Below, piece by piece: positions 9,161 through 17,879 of a DNA stretch of 64,000 bases (position 1 is its first letter; every line of letters begins with the position of its first letter). The position numbers were made by a program, and so were the translations under genes. Below the pieces are notes generated by a model. It was not told the DNA's origin. It saw only the letters and a program-made list of their open reading frames with translations, and ran no database searches. The DNA comes from JADGGM01 sp025449955 (lineage in GTDB: Bacteria; Gemmatimonadota; Gemmatimonadetes; Gemmatimonadales; Gemmatimonadaceae): the NCBI GenBank assembly GCA_036554285.1, contig DATBNO010000077.1:8463-72462 (forward strand), written 5' to 3'.

Positions 9161-9424
9161 TCAGACCGCGCGCACCGCGCTGATCTCCGGCACTTGCATG
9201 CGCAAATGCGCCTCGATCCCTTGCCGTAGCATCGCGGCGTCCATGTCGCAATCCGGACAGTCGCCGCCAATGTGCAGCACCGCCACTCCGGTGTTGCCGT
9301 CGAACTCCACCAATTCGATGATCGCCGCATCGAGACGCAACAAGGGCCGCATCTCCGTCAGTGCCTGACGAATGCGCCGCTCGATCGACTCGGCATCGCG
9401 CGGAGCGTGCTTCCATACTCTCAT
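9161..9424 (-). CDS. NifU C-terminal-type Fe-S scaffold protein
   Basis: 87 aa, essentially a stand-alone NifU C-terminal domain. It contains the scaffold motif GGDCPDCDMD (CxxC) preceded by GVAVLHI, as in NfuA-type carriers that bind a 4Fe-4S cluster across a dimer. It lies 22 bp upstream of mrp on the same strand, and the pair could deliver clusters to respiratory enzymes such as ETF-QO. The ATG at 9422-9424 gives the usual family length. Confidence 0.85.
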   Translation of the reverse strand: MRVWKHAPRDAESIERRIRQALTEMRPLLRLDAAIIELVEFDGNTGVAVLHIGGDCPDCDMDAAMLRQGIEAHLRMQVPEISAVRAV

Positions 9425-9435
9425 GATGCCGAAAG

Positions 9436-10500
9436 CTAGGTGGAGGCCGGCTTGCCTGCCAAGTCTCGGGGTTCGGACGATTGCGCAACGAACTCGCGAG
9501 CCGCTTTCAAGACCCGCTCGCGCACCGTGTCCAGCGATCCCTGAATCAGAGCGCCCGCCGCTCGCGCGTGGCCTCCGCCGCCGAATTGGCGTGCGAAGCG
9601 GTTCACGTCCACCGTGCCCGTGCTGCGGAACGACGCCTTGACCTGCCCGTGCGCCAGCTCGCGGAAAAAGATCGCCATCCGCGTGCCCGCTACGCTGCGC
9701 GGATACTCGGCGATGCCGTCGAGCTCTTCGGGATGCACGTTGTGTCGCTCGAGCACACCCGCCGGCAGCGACACCCACGACAGGCCGTAGGCCGGATCCA
9801 CCGAGAGTGATTCGAGCGCCTCGCGCACCACGCGCAGCCGCCCAACGGAAACCGACGCGTAGATGCGCCGGTACATCTCCTCGGGGTCGACGCCCGCCGC
9901 GAGCAGCTGCCCCGCCATGGCGTGGCAGCGCGGCGACGTGTTGCTGAAGCGAAATCCGCCCGTGTCGGTGAGGATCGCCGTGTACAGCGCGCGGGCAATC
10001 GCCGGCGTGAGCGGCAGGTCGAGCACGCACGCCAGGTCGAACACCAGCTCGCCGGTGGCGCACGCGGCGATGTCCGCCATCACGATGTCGCCCGCCGGCG
10101 CATCGCTCGGCACGTGGTGATCGACCACGATGCGCGGCACGTGGAGCGCGCGGACCGTGTCGGCCAACGTGCCTAACCGCCGGACGTCGTTGATGTCGAG
10201 CACCATGAGCAGGTCGACTTCCTCGATCGCGCGCGCGCCGGCCGCAGTCCGGTCGTCCACGCCTTCCAGCAGGAACGCGAACATCGACGGCCACGGCGTG
10301 GGGTTGACGATCCGGACCTGGAGACCACGCGCGGTGAGCAGGTGGGCCATGGCCACCTCGGATCCGCACCCATCGCCATCCGAATTGATGTGCGTCGATA
10401 GTGCGACCGTGCGCCCCGGGCGCAGCTCCGCGCCAATGCGTTCCGCGGCGGCACGACGTCCCGCAGGGACCGTTAGAAGATCAGGCAGGGCAAGTGTCAT
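9436..10500 (-). CDS. nrnA: DHH/DHHA1 phosphoesterase, NrnA-like (oligoRNase/pAp phosphatase)
   Basis: 354 aa from ATG at 10498-10500 (start MTLALPDLL); an upstream in-frame extension is possible but lacks support. The DHH domain has HINSDGDGCGSE near residue 50, a central DIND and DHHVPSD near 130, and the C-terminal DHHA1 domain has the substrate loop FGGGGHARAAG near 308. NrnA proteins degrade 2-5-mer RNA from the 3' end and dephosphorylate pAp; some relatives degrade the linear dinucleotides pGpG and pApA, which would fit the c-di-GMP theme of the window. Confidence 0.88.
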   Translation of the reverse strand: MTLALPDLLTVPAGRRAAAERIGAELRPGRTVALSTHINSDGDGCGSEVAMAHLLTARGLQVRIVNPTPWPSMFAFLLEGVDDRTAAGARAIEEVDLLMVLDINDVRRLGTLADTVRALHVPRIVVDHHVPSDAPAGDIVMADIAACATGELVFDLACVLDLPLTPAIARALYTAILTDTGGFRFSNTSPRCHAMAGQLLAAGVDPEEMYRRIYASVSVGRLRVVREALESLSVDPAYGLSWVSLPAGVLERHNVHPEELDGIAEYPRSVAGTRMAIFFRELAHGQVKASFRSTGTVDVNRFARQFGGGGHARAAGALIQGSLDTVRERVLKAAREFVAQSSEPRDLAGKPAST

Positions 10501-10516
10501 TGACGTATGAATAGCA

Positions 10517-10544
10517 AGCGGCGCCCCCTCAGAGAGGCGCCGCT
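10517..10544 (-). terminator. Hairpin between APC permease gene and nrnA
   Basis: A perfect 9-bp inverted repeat AGCGGCGCC/GGCGCCGCT with a 10-base loop lies 21 bp beyond the permease stop. On the minus strand it is followed by a weak T-containing stretch (TGCTATTC) rather than a true T-run, so it is a plausible but not classical intrinsic terminator. Confidence 0.5.
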
Positions 10545-10565
10545 CGACGTGCAAGAATCAGGCGG

Positions 10566-12047
10566 TTAGTCCGCGGCGGCGGCGGACGGCGAGTCTGCCC
10601 TCTGTTGGAGCCGCGAGTGGTACCGACCGTACGAGAAGTAGATCACCAGGCCGATCACGAGCCAGACACCCAGGCGGATCCATGTGTCCAGCGGCAAGCC
10701 GGCCATAAGCCCGACGCAGCAGAAGATTCCGAGAAGGGGAACTGTCGGCACGAAGGGCGTGCGGAACGGACGATGGAGATCCGGTCGCGTGCGGCGCAGA
10801 ACGATCACGCCGGCGCACACGATCGCGAAGGCGAGCAGCGTCCCGATGTTGACCAGCTCGCCGAGCAGTTGGATCGGGAACAGGCCGGCGACGATCGCCG
10901 CGACCGAACCCGTGAGGATCGTCGTCACATAGGGCGTCTTGAAGCGCGGGTGCACCTTCCCGAACACCGGCGGGAGCAGGCCATCGCGCGCCATCGAGAA
11001 GAAAATGCGCGGTTGTCCCATCAACATCACGAGCACCACCGAGGCCAGACCGAGAACCGCCCCGATGTTGACGAACCACTTGAGCCACGCGAGGCCGGGA
11101 CCGCCGTGTTCGATCGCCACGTACACCGGGAACGCGACGTTGAGGTCCGTGTAGTGCGCCAAACCGGTCATGACCAGCGCCATCAGGATGTACAACACGG
11201 TACAAATGCCTAACGAGCCGAGGATGCCGATCGGCATGTCACGCTGCGGATTCCTGGCCTCTTGAGCCGTGGTCGATACGGCATCGAAGCCGATGTAGGC
11301 GAAGAAGATTACGCCGGCGCCGCGGATCACGCCGCTCCACCCAAAGACCCCGAACTGCCCCGTCGTGTTAGGCGGAACGAATGGATGCCAGTTCGCCGGG
11401 TTCACGAACGCGAACCCGAATCCAATCACCAGCAAGACGATCAGCACCTTCACGAACACGATGATGTTGTTGAAATTTGCCGACTCTTTGATTCCGATTA
11501 CCAGCAGTGTTGTCATCAGTCCGGCCAGCAGTAGCGCCGGCAAGTTGATCAGAGCGCCTGTCGTATGGAGATGCCATCCGCCGGTCACGCTCAACGGTGC
11601 GTTCGCGAGTGCCGCCGGAATGTGGACGTGCCAATCGCTCATGAGCGCGGTGAAGTACCCGGACCATCCAACGGCGACCGTCGATGCCCCGAACAGATAC
11701 TCCAGAATCAAATCCCATCCGATGATCCAGGCGATGAGCTCGCCCAGCGTAGAGTACGCGTACGTGTACGCGCTGCCGGCGATCGGAATCATCGACGCGA
11801 ACTCTGCGTAACAGAGCCCGGCGAACAAGCACGCAATACCCGACAGAATGAACGAGTACACCACGGCAGGTCCTGCATACTGCGCCGCCGCCGTGCCCGT
11901 CAGCACGAAGATGCCCGCACCAATAATGGCGCCGATGCCCAACATGGTGAGGTTCGTCGCCCCGAGCGCTCGCTTGAGCGAGCCCTCGCCCTCGGCGCCG
12001 GCCTCGTCCATGAGCACGGCCATGCTCTTCGTCGATAACAAGCTCAT
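10566..12047 (-). CDS. APC-superfamily amino acid permease
   Basis: 493 aa with 12 or more hydrophobic helices. Typical APC features are LTMLGIGAIIGAGIFVLTG at the unwound TM1 (near residue 33) and FFAYIGFDAVSTTAQEARNP in TM6, as in cationic amino acid transporters (CAT/YfnA type). It imports or exchanges amino acids across the inner membrane; the exact substrate is not visible. It stands alone with 151 bp upstream to guaB and a hairpin downstream, so it is probably its own transcription unit. Confidence 0.9.
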   Translation of the reverse strand: MSLLSTKSMAVLMDEAGAEGEGSLKRALGATNLTMLGIGAIIGAGIFVLTGTAAAQYAGPAVVYSFILSGIACLFAGLCYAEFASMIPIAGSAYTYAYSTLGELIAWIIGWDLILEYLFGASTVAVGWSGYFTALMSDWHVHIPAALANAPLSVTGGWHLHTTGALINLPALLLAGLMTTLLVIGIKESANFNNIIVFVKVLIVLLVIGFGFAFVNPANWHPFVPPNTTGQFGVFGWSGVIRGAGVIFFAYIGFDAVSTTAQEARNPQRDMPIGILGSLGICTVLYILMALVMTGLAHYTDLNVAFPVYVAIEHGGPGLAWLKWFVNIGAVLGLASVVLVMLMGQPRIFFSMARDGLLPPVFGKVHPRFKTPYVTTILTGSVAAIVAGLFPIQLLGELVNIGTLLAFAIVCAGVIVLRRTRPDLHRPFRTPFVPTVPLLGIFCCVGLMAGLPLDTWIRLGVWLVIGLVIYFSYGRYHSRLQQRADSPSAAAAD

Positions 12048-12131
12048 TCGGGATCTCCGTCGGAGACTATGGTGTCGCTGGAAGCGCTCGCCACGGGACA
12101 GGACGGTGCGATGAGGGCGGCGCCGGTGCTA

Positions 12132-12160
12132 CGTTCACGGGGCGCGCACCCCTTTGTCAA
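12132..12160 (-). promoter_or_regulatory. Candidate promoter of the APC permease gene
   Basis: On the minus strand a perfect TTGACA box (12155-12160) is followed 17 bp later by TGAACG, a poor -10. The -35 match and its position about 85 bp before the permease start are suggestive; the weak -10 keeps confidence low. Confidence 0.3.
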
Positions 12161-12198
12161 GGGACTTGGCACCCCGTCACACTCGCATTCGATAGAGA

Positions 12199-13740
12199 TC
12201 AGACCGAGTAGTTGGGCGCCTCTCGCGTGATCGCCACATCGTGCGGATGCGATTCGCGCAGTCCCGCCGTCGTGATGCGCACGAACTCGGTTTGCGTCCT
12301 GAGCTGCTCGATGTTCTCGCAGCCGACATAGCCCATCCCGCTTCGCAGCCCGCCCACCATCTGGAAAATGACGTCGCCCACGGGTCCCTTGTACGGCACC
12401 CGTCCCTCGATACCCTCCGGCACCAACTTCTTGGGCGACATCTCGCCTTCCTGGAAGTATCGGTCGGCACTCCCGTCTTGCATGGCCGAGAGACTCCCCA
12501 TGCCGCGAATCATCTTGAAGCGCCGGCCCTCGAGCAGGAACGACTCGCCCGGACTTTCCTCGGTGCCCGCGAGCATTGAACCCATCATCACCGACGATGC
12601 GCCGGCTGCGAGCGCCTTCACGATGTCGCCGGAATACTTGATACCGCCGTCGGCGATCACCGGGATGTCGCCCGCTCCTTCGACGGCATCCATCACCGCT
12701 GTGAGCTGAGGCACGCCGACGCCCGTTACGACACGCGTCGTGCAAATCGATCCCGGTCCAACGCCCACCTTCACCGCGTTCACGCCGCGCTCGACCAACG
12801 CCGCCGCGCCTTCTCGTGTCGCGATGTTTCCGGCGATCAACTGCACATCGGGGAACATCTCACGAACCGTCGCCGTCGCACGCAGGACCGATTCCGCGTG
12901 TCCGTGCGCCGTGTCGACCACCAGCGCATCCACACCCGCGGCGATCAACGCCGACGCGCGGTCGCTCATGTCACCAGCGGCCCCGATCGCCGCCGCCACG
13001 CGCAGGCGTCCGTGCTGGTCCTTGTTGGCAACCGGGAATTGCCGGCGTTTGTGGATGTCCTTCACGGTGATGAGGCCGCGCAATTTTCCAGTCTCGTCCA
13101 CCACCGGCAGCTTCTCGATGCGATGCTTGCCTAAAATGCGCTCCGCTTCGTCCAGCGTGGTTCCGACCGGCGCGGTGACGAGACCATCCTTCGTCATCGC
13201 GTCGTGCAGCGGGCGATCGAGGTTTCGCTCGAATTGCAGATCGCGATTCGTGATGATCCCGACCAGCCGTCCCTCGCGGTCGACGATCGGCACACCGGAA
13301 ATCTTGAAGCGCATCATGAGCGCGTTCGCTTCGCGGAGCGTGGCGTCCGGCGCCAACGTGATCGGATTGAGAATCATTCCGCTTTCCGATCGCTTGACTC
13401 GATCGACTTCGGCCGCTTGCCGATCGATCGACATGTTCTTGTGGATCACGCCGATTCCACCGGCGCGGGCCATGGCGATCGCCATCTCCGACTCGGTTAC
13501 CGTATCCATGGCCGCGGAGACGAGCGGCAGATTGAGCGGGATGCCCGTGCTCAACCGGGACGTTGTACTCACGTCCTTGGGATGCGGGTATGAGTGACGC
13601 GGCACGAGGAGCACGTCATCGAAGGTCAACGCGCTTTCGACGCGGATGCGGGATGACCCTTCTTCGATGCGCGACGGCCCGCCTTCCACTGCGGTGGAAC
13701 GGGCGGGCCGGGGGGCTGACGCGCGAGTTGAGGTAGCCAT
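12199..13740 (-). CDS. guaB: IMP dehydrogenase
   Basis: 513 aa, standard for bacterial IMPDH, which oxidises IMP to XMP with NAD+ in guanine nucleotide synthesis. The N-terminus has LTFDDVLLVPRHS, two CBS domains occupy about 120-235 (SGVPIVDREGRLVGIITNRD), and the catalytic cysteine loop GPGSICTTRVVTGVGVPQ is near residue 330, followed by the flap MSPKKLVPEGIEGRVPYKG. Start at ATG 13738-13740 (MATSTR). The gene has no GTTAGGC copy, only one near match. Confidence 0.96.
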   Translation of the reverse strand: MATSTRASAPRPARSTAVEGGPSRIEEGSSRIRVESALTFDDVLLVPRHSYPHPKDVSTTSRLSTGIPLNLPLVSAAMDTVTESEMAIAMARAGGIGVIHKNMSIDRQAAEVDRVKRSESGMILNPITLAPDATLREANALMMRFKISGVPIVDREGRLVGIITNRDLQFERNLDRPLHDAMTKDGLVTAPVGTTLDEAERILGKHRIEKLPVVDETGKLRGLITVKDIHKRRQFPVANKDQHGRLRVAAAIGAAGDMSDRASALIAAGVDALVVDTAHGHAESVLRATATVREMFPDVQLIAGNIATREGAAALVERGVNAVKVGVGPGSICTTRVVTGVGVPQLTAVMDAVEGAGDIPVIADGGIKYSGDIVKALAAGASSVMMGSMLAGTEESPGESFLLEGRRFKMIRGMGSLSAMQDGSADRYFQEGEMSPKKLVPEGIEGRVPYKGPVGDVIFQMVGGLRSGMGYVGCENIEQLRTQTEFVRITTAGLRESHPHDVAITREAPNYSV

Positions 13741-13797
13741 AGCCAAAGCTAAGGAGTGCCCCAGCACCCTGCAAGCGGACGCATGTCCAATCGTGCG

Positions 13798-14307
13798 TTA
13801 GAGCATGCGCTTCTTGAGACGGCGACGAACGCGCATCCGCGTGCTGAACGGCAGGAAAAAGGCCGCCGCGAGCATCACGGCTTCGAGACTCTTCGGAGTC
13901 AGCTCGTCGGGGTCTCCGTCCCAGTGATCGGCGATGACGTCTCGACCGGCGTGCGAGATCAGCCGATTCAACGCCAACATGATCACATAAATGTCGTCGA
14001 TCTCTCCGATCACCGGAATGAAATCCGGGATCAAGTCGAACGGCATGATCACGTAGCCGATAGCGGCGGCCACGAACACCTTGTCGATGTTCGAGACGCG
14101 CTCGTCCGTTAGCAGGCCCCACAGCAGACGCAGATACGACGGGATCTGTCTGACCGCGCCCAACAGAGTCCGCTTGGCGCCGCGGCGCGGACGCCGCCCC
14201 GCGCGGTCCTCGCGCTCGCCGCGGCCATGGAGCCAGCCGAAGCCGCGCGTTCGCCGCTCTTCGCCCTCGCGCTCGCGCTCGCGGACGCGCCGTGTGTGTA
14301 CGCTCAT
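13798..14307 (-). CDS. DUF1232 (YkvA-type) small membrane protein
   Basis: 169 aa. A highly basic, Arg/Glu-rich N-terminus (about 1-50) precedes a DUF1232 core with the signature AIGYVIMPFDLIPDFIPVIGEIDD near residues 85-105, where the two Asp-Pro-rich turns join short hydrophobic helices. The family's molecular role is not known; members are often near membrane or stress genes. It overlaps the next gene upstream by ATGA, so the two are probably co-translated. Confidence 0.8.
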   Translation of the reverse strand: MSVHTRRVREREREGEERRTRGFGWLHGRGEREDRAGRRPRRGAKRTLLGAVRQIPSYLRLLWGLLTDERVSNIDKVFVAAAIGYVIMPFDLIPDFIPVIGEIDDIYVIMLALNRLISHAGRDVIADHWDGDPDELTPKSLEAVMLAAAFFLPFSTRMRVRRRLKKRML

Positions 14308-14729
14308 GGCTGACCCTCCCTCGCATCCGGAGACTGCGTTCCGTTAGGCGGTGGCTCGGCGTGCGCCGGCTCCGCGGATGCGGGGCCGTCCTCGGGCCGG
14401 TCGACCGTGGCCGCGCGGCTCGCCGTGCGCGCCGCCACCTCGATCACGTCGGACGCCACGGACTTGCCCGCCGCGGCCACGCCTTGCAGCACGCCCATCG
14501 CCTTGCTCAAGAGCCCCATCGTCTCGGCGATGCCCGTCGCGGACACGCGACCGGCCCGCAGACTGTCCTCCACGCCCTCCGCGAACCGCTGAAAGACGTT
14601 GGGCGTTTGCGCGGTCTTCTGCGCGTAGCGCGACTCGAGAAACTCGATGTAGTCGAGCAACTGATAGCCGCGCTCGTCGGGCAGCGTGTCGAGCTTGCGC
14701 AGGAGCCGATCCCGCAATGTCTCGTTCAT
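14304..14729 (-). CDS. Conserved hypothetical protein (DUF2281-like N-terminus)
   Basis: 141 aa. The N-terminal 40 residues (LLRKLDTLPDERGYQLLDYI then EFLESRY) resemble DUF2281-type or antitoxin-like short helical domains, in which a helix pair ends with FLESRY. The middle is an Ala/Gly/Val helix (LLSKAMGVLQGVAAAGKSVA) and the tail is low-complexity Pro/Ala. No catalytic motif is visible. It is coupled by ATGA to the DUF1232 gene; a joint membrane-associated role is a guess. Confidence 0.6.
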   Translation of the reverse strand: MNETLRDRLLRKLDTLPDERGYQLLDYIEFLESRYAQKTAQTPNVFQRFAEGVEDSLRAGRVSATGIAETMGLLSKAMGVLQGVAAAGKSVASDVIEVAARTASRAATVDRPEDGPASAEPAHAEPPPNGTQSPDAREGQP

Positions 14730-14751
14730 GTCATCTACGGCAATGACGGCG

Positions 14752-15825
14752 TCAGCCGTGCCAGCGAACGCGGCGGCCTCGCACGTCGATATGCACGTAA
14801 GGATGACTATATCTGTGGCTGGTGTACACTCCCATGCCGCCCACCAGGTCGGGATACTCGGCTTCGACCGAGTCGACCGCGGCTGCGACGAGCTTCGCGT
14901 CGCGCCGATCGATCCGGCCGTTCCCGTCCGCATCGATGGCCACGTCCAGCGCGTCGCCGAACTGGTGACGGCTGTCGCGGGCTGCGCGCGGCACGTGACG
15001 ATTGTACGCCGGCGTGCGGAAGCCCGAGTGCAGATCGAGCTCCACGGGCACGTCGCCGGACACGCGGCCGAGTGAGCGCGAGATCCGCTCGAGGACGAGC
15101 TCGAGCTTGTCGAAGACCCTGGGGTCGATTGCGGCGTAGCGCGGCCACGTGTCCTGCCCATCGCGCGACAGGAAATCGCCCAGCGTCAGATGCGACGACA
15201 CCGGCAGATCGATTTCGTCGGGCGTCACCTTCACGAAGCCCTCCGGCCGATCCGAGGAATCGGCGCGATGACGCTCGGCGCGATAGAGGCCCATCTTGTA
15301 TCCGTCCATCATGGCGCCGTGCTTTTCGTCGAACGGCACCATCACGGCGAGCGTCAGCCCATCCACGACGTGCTCGTCGGCACCGTGGAGGAGCGCCAGA
15401 CGATAGAAGCCCGGCTGCTGGGGAGCGACGAGTGTGTCGCCCGCGTATCGGCGCGCACTGTCTTCGAGGCGCGAGTCGTCCACGCGCTGCCACGCGTACC
15501 GCAGCGAGAGCGTGTCGTTAGGCAGGACGATCGGATAGTCGACGTGCTCGCCCGGCATCGCGGTGGCCAGCCGCAGCTCGCCGCTCTTGCCGAGTGCTTC
15601 CGGCGCCGGGCTGGCCTCCATGGCCAGCGCGCCGAAGGCGCTGTCGACCACGAGCGCGGACGCGCCGGCCACCACCGCGCGAGGCGGGTGATACCAACCA
15701 ATCACGGCCCAGGCGGCGACGAACCACGCCGACATTCTGAGCAGTTTGATTATGGGGCGGGCAACGGTAGAGGCCGCTATGAAGATGGGGTGCCGACCGT
15801 CGCGTGGCGGCCGGCCGGTATTCAC
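14752..15825 (-). CDS. M15-type (DUF882-like) peptidase with internal EF-hand loop
   Basis: 357 aa from a GTG that overlaps the preceding stop as GTGA; ATG at 15733-15735, nearer the single membrane helix, is an alternative. A signal-anchor helix (about 30-50) and a poorly conserved middle precede a C-terminal M15-like zinc peptidase domain: SGFRTPAYN near 270, SRHQFGDALD near 286 (zinc His and Asp) and a last HIDVRG near 350. Between the zinc ligands is DADGNGRIDRRD, a complete 12-residue EF-hand loop. M15 enzymes cut D-Ala-containing wall peptides; this would act in the periplasm and could need calcium. It is the second gene behind a probable c-di-GMP riboswitch and a paralogue of the gene before it. 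Confidence 0.78.
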   Translation of the reverse strand: MNTGRPPRDGRHPIFIAASTVARPIIKLLRMSAWFVAAWAVIGWYHPPRAVVAGASALVVDSAFGALAMEASPAPEALGKSGELRLATAMPGEHVDYPIVLPNDTLSLRYAWQRVDDSRLEDSARRYAGDTLVAPQQPGFYRLALLHGADEHVVDGLTLAVMVPFDEKHGAMMDGYKMGLYRAERHRADSSDRPEGFVKVTPDEIDLPVSSHLTLGDFLSRDGQDTWPRYAAIDPRVFDKLELVLERISRSLGRVSGDVPVELDLHSGFRTPAYNRHVPRAARDSRHQFGDALDVAIDADGNGRIDRRDAKLVAAAVDSVEAEYPDLVGGMGVYTSHRYSHPYVHIDVRGRRVRWHG

Positions 15826-16820
15826 CGTGCGCCCCAGCGCACGCGCTCGCCGCGCGTGTCGATGTGCACGAATGGTCCGTGTTGGCGGTTGGCGTGATAG
15901 AGGCCTACGCCGCCCACGAGATCGGGATGCTCTGCTTCGACGCGATCAACCGCGTCGCGGATGATGCGCGCGTCGCGCATGTTGACGCGCCCATCGTGAT
16001 TCAAATCGTCCATCCGGCCTGACTCGTTGTTGTCGACGAATACATCCGCCGCATCCCCGTATTGATGCCGGCTATCGCGCGCGCGTCCACCGCGCGTCCC
16101 GACGCCGCGTTTGTTGTATTCAGGCGTGCGGAACCCCGACATGATCGTGAGGTGATCCACGCGCACACCGTGCTCGTTCAAATCGGCGATCACGAGCTCG
16201 AGCTTGTCGACCAACTTCGCGTTGAGCGCGAGATACTTGGGCCACACGTCTTCCTGATCGTGCGTCAGGAAATCGCGCAGTCTGAAGTGCTCGGAGACCC
16301 ACGTGTCCTCGTTCTCTGGCGTGACCTCGATGAAGCCATCGGGGTCCGCATACATCGAGTCGCGAGACGCGTGCCGCTCATGCGGCCAGGTGCCAAGCCA
16401 ATAGGCTCCAATTCGACCCTTCTGCTTGGCAGCGAACGGAACGAGCGAAATGAACGACAGCGGCTGAGACACCGCGCTGTCGTGAACTGTGTAGATGCCG
16501 GGGCGGTCCAGCGCGCTGTCGCCGAACAGCTCTTGCAGCGCGTCGACGCCGATGGACGGATGCGAGGGACTCACGAAGAACGCGCGCAGTTTGCCGCTGC
16601 GTCCGACGAGCGAGTTGATGAACCAGAGTCCGGCTTTGGGGGGCAAGGCAGCACGCGCAGGAATCAGCGTCGCGCTCGCGATGGAGTCGCCTGATGCAAT
16701 GGGCACGCGCGCCGCATCGGCTCGCGGGGCGGCGCCTGCGGCCGCGACCAGCACGACTCCGGCGCCGACAACTCTCATGGCGCGCTTGCAGCGAAACGCG
16801 CCTGCTCGTACACGGTTCAT
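15822..16820 (-). CDS. M15-type (DUF882-like) peptidase with dockerin/EF-hand insert
   Basis: 332 aa with a signal peptide (about 13-36) and the same layout as the next gene. The peptidase core has SGFRTPEYN, SRHQYGDAAD near residue 251 and HIDTRG near 320. Inserted between the zinc ligands are two overlapping calcium-loop patterns, DNNESGRMDDLN and DLNHDGRVNMRD (about 262-282), the second followed by a helix as in dockerin repeats. A GGGAGG ribosome site lies just before the ATG, directly after the predicted riboswitch helix P1, so ligand folding could control translation. Likely a periplasmic wall peptidase; whether it cleaves D,D or L,D bonds is not visible. Confidence 0.78.
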   Translation of the reverse strand: MNRVRAGAFRCKRAMRVVGAGVVLVAAAGAAPRADAARVPIASGDSIASATLIPARAALPPKAGLWFINSLVGRSGKLRAFFVSPSHPSIGVDALQELFGDSALDRPGIYTVHDSAVSQPLSFISLVPFAAKQKGRIGAYWLGTWPHERHASRDSMYADPDGFIEVTPENEDTWVSEHFRLRDFLTHDQEDVWPKYLALNAKLVDKLELVIADLNEHGVRVDHLTIMSGFRTPEYNKRGVGTRGGRARDSRHQYGDAADVFVDNNESGRMDDLNHDGRVNMRDARIIRDAVDRVEAEHPDLVGGVGLYHANRQHGPFVHIDTRGERVRWGAR

Positions 16821-16832
16821 CGGCGCCTCCCT

Positions 16833-16901
16833 GGCAACCAGACTGACGGCAGCAACGCCGTCTCTTGGCTTTGCGCGTCGGCGTGTTCCGGCCGACTTGC
16901 C
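16833..16901 (-). ncRNA. Probable c-di-GMP-I (GEMM-I) riboswitch
   Basis: In the 5' leader of the M15 gene the minus strand folds into a three-way junction: P1 GGCAA/TTGCC, P2 GTCGGC/GCCGAC, P3 GACGGC/GCCGTC. The strand between P2 and P3 starts GCGCAAAGCC, very close to the GACGCAAAGCC that is the hallmark of GEMM-I aptamers, and P1 closes with GGTTGCC as in Geobacter-type examples. P1 ends 12 bp before the ATG, beside the Shine-Dalgarno. The P2 loop (CGGAACAC) is not an obvious GNRA tetraloop and two extra bases sit before the GCAAAG run, so a variant class or variant ligand is possible. Confidence 0.68.
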
Positions 16902-17015
16902 CTTGGCAAGGAGCCCCCGTCACGACGGGGAAAGGAACTCCATTAACCATAGGGGGGACGCACTTGGTAGGAAGGCGCAACCCGTGATCACAGGCCAACT
17001 TGACTGACCAAACGG

Positions 17016-17870
17016 TCAATAAATGTACACGGGCGTTCCGACCGGAACGATGCCGTACAGATAGTCGATGTCTTCGTTGCGGAGACGTACGCAGCCGTGG
17101 CTCGTGGCGGCGCCAACCGAGCGCGGTTCATCGGTGCCGTGCAGCGCATAGCCGTCGCCGAGGTTCAAGCGATGGCCGCCTAACGTACCGCGATACTTTC
17201 GTTGGTTCGTCCCGTACGGCGGCACGATGAGGGTCGTGCCGTCGATGATCTCGCGGCCCTCGCCCGACTCGTACGGCACTTCGTGTCCGTCGGCGAATTT
17301 CTTCACGACGTCGGCGCCGTCCACCAGGATTTCGCCGCCGTCCGCGGTTTTCACCGTTTGGCCGCGCTTGAGCATCACGACGGTGAGCTTCTTCTTGTCC
17401 GCGATCTCGACGAAGTGCCAGTCGGGCGGCACCCACACCGGGCCGGCATCCTTGTTCAACACCGTTAGGCGGCCGCGCGGCGTGTCGAACTTGTACTCGT
17501 CCGTCTTGCCGACCTGCTTGACCAGCGTCTTGCCGCTGCCCACCGCCACGCGCGTGGTGTAGAACACCGTGTCGCCTAACTTGTACCACATCCGGCGATC
17601 GGCGATGCTCACCACGATGTACGGCTTGCCGGCGTCGGGGCCCGGCGTCGCCTCGGCCATTGCCTTACGCAACGAATCGGCCGTCACGCCGGCGCCGTAG
17701 CGCACCCGGTTGAGCAGATCCCGGCTGTGATCGAGCACGCCGCGGGTGATATCGCGCGCGTAGCGCACCTGCAGCGTGGAGTAGCCGAACGCACCCGTCG
17801 CCGCCGCGGCGACAATCGCGACGCCGCCGAGCACGTAGACGCTGCGCGGAGTCGATCGAAACGGGTTCAT
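17016..17870 (-). CDS. L,D-transpeptidase (YkuD domain)
   Basis: 284 aa. One N-terminal membrane anchor (about 10-30) precedes a YkuD domain with YALHGTDEP and the active-site run SHGCVRLRNEDI near residues 250-265, containing the catalytic His and Cys. Such enzymes form 3-3 peptide cross-links in peptidoglycan or attach proteins to it, in the periplasm. It is the third gene of a minus-strand set (SH3 protein, inactive homologue, this gene), spaced 9 bp from the inactive paralogue. It ends GTPVYIY, matching the paralogue's GMVVYFY. Confidence 0.9.
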   Translation of the reverse strand: MNPFRSTPRSVYVLGGVAIVAAAATGAFGYSTLQVRYARDITRGVLDHSRDLLNRVRYGAGVTADSLRKAMAEATPGPDAGKPYIVVSIADRRMWYKLGDTVFYTTRVAVGSGKTLVKQVGKTDEYKFDTPRGRLTVLNKDAGPVWVPPDWHFVEIADKKKLTVVMLKRGQTVKTADGGEILVDGADVVKKFADGHEVPYESGEGREIIDGTTLIVPPYGTNQRKYRGTLGGHRLNLGDGYALHGTDEPRSVGAATSHGCVRLRNEDIDYLYGIVPVGTPVYIY

Positions 17871-17879
17871 TGCCGCCCG

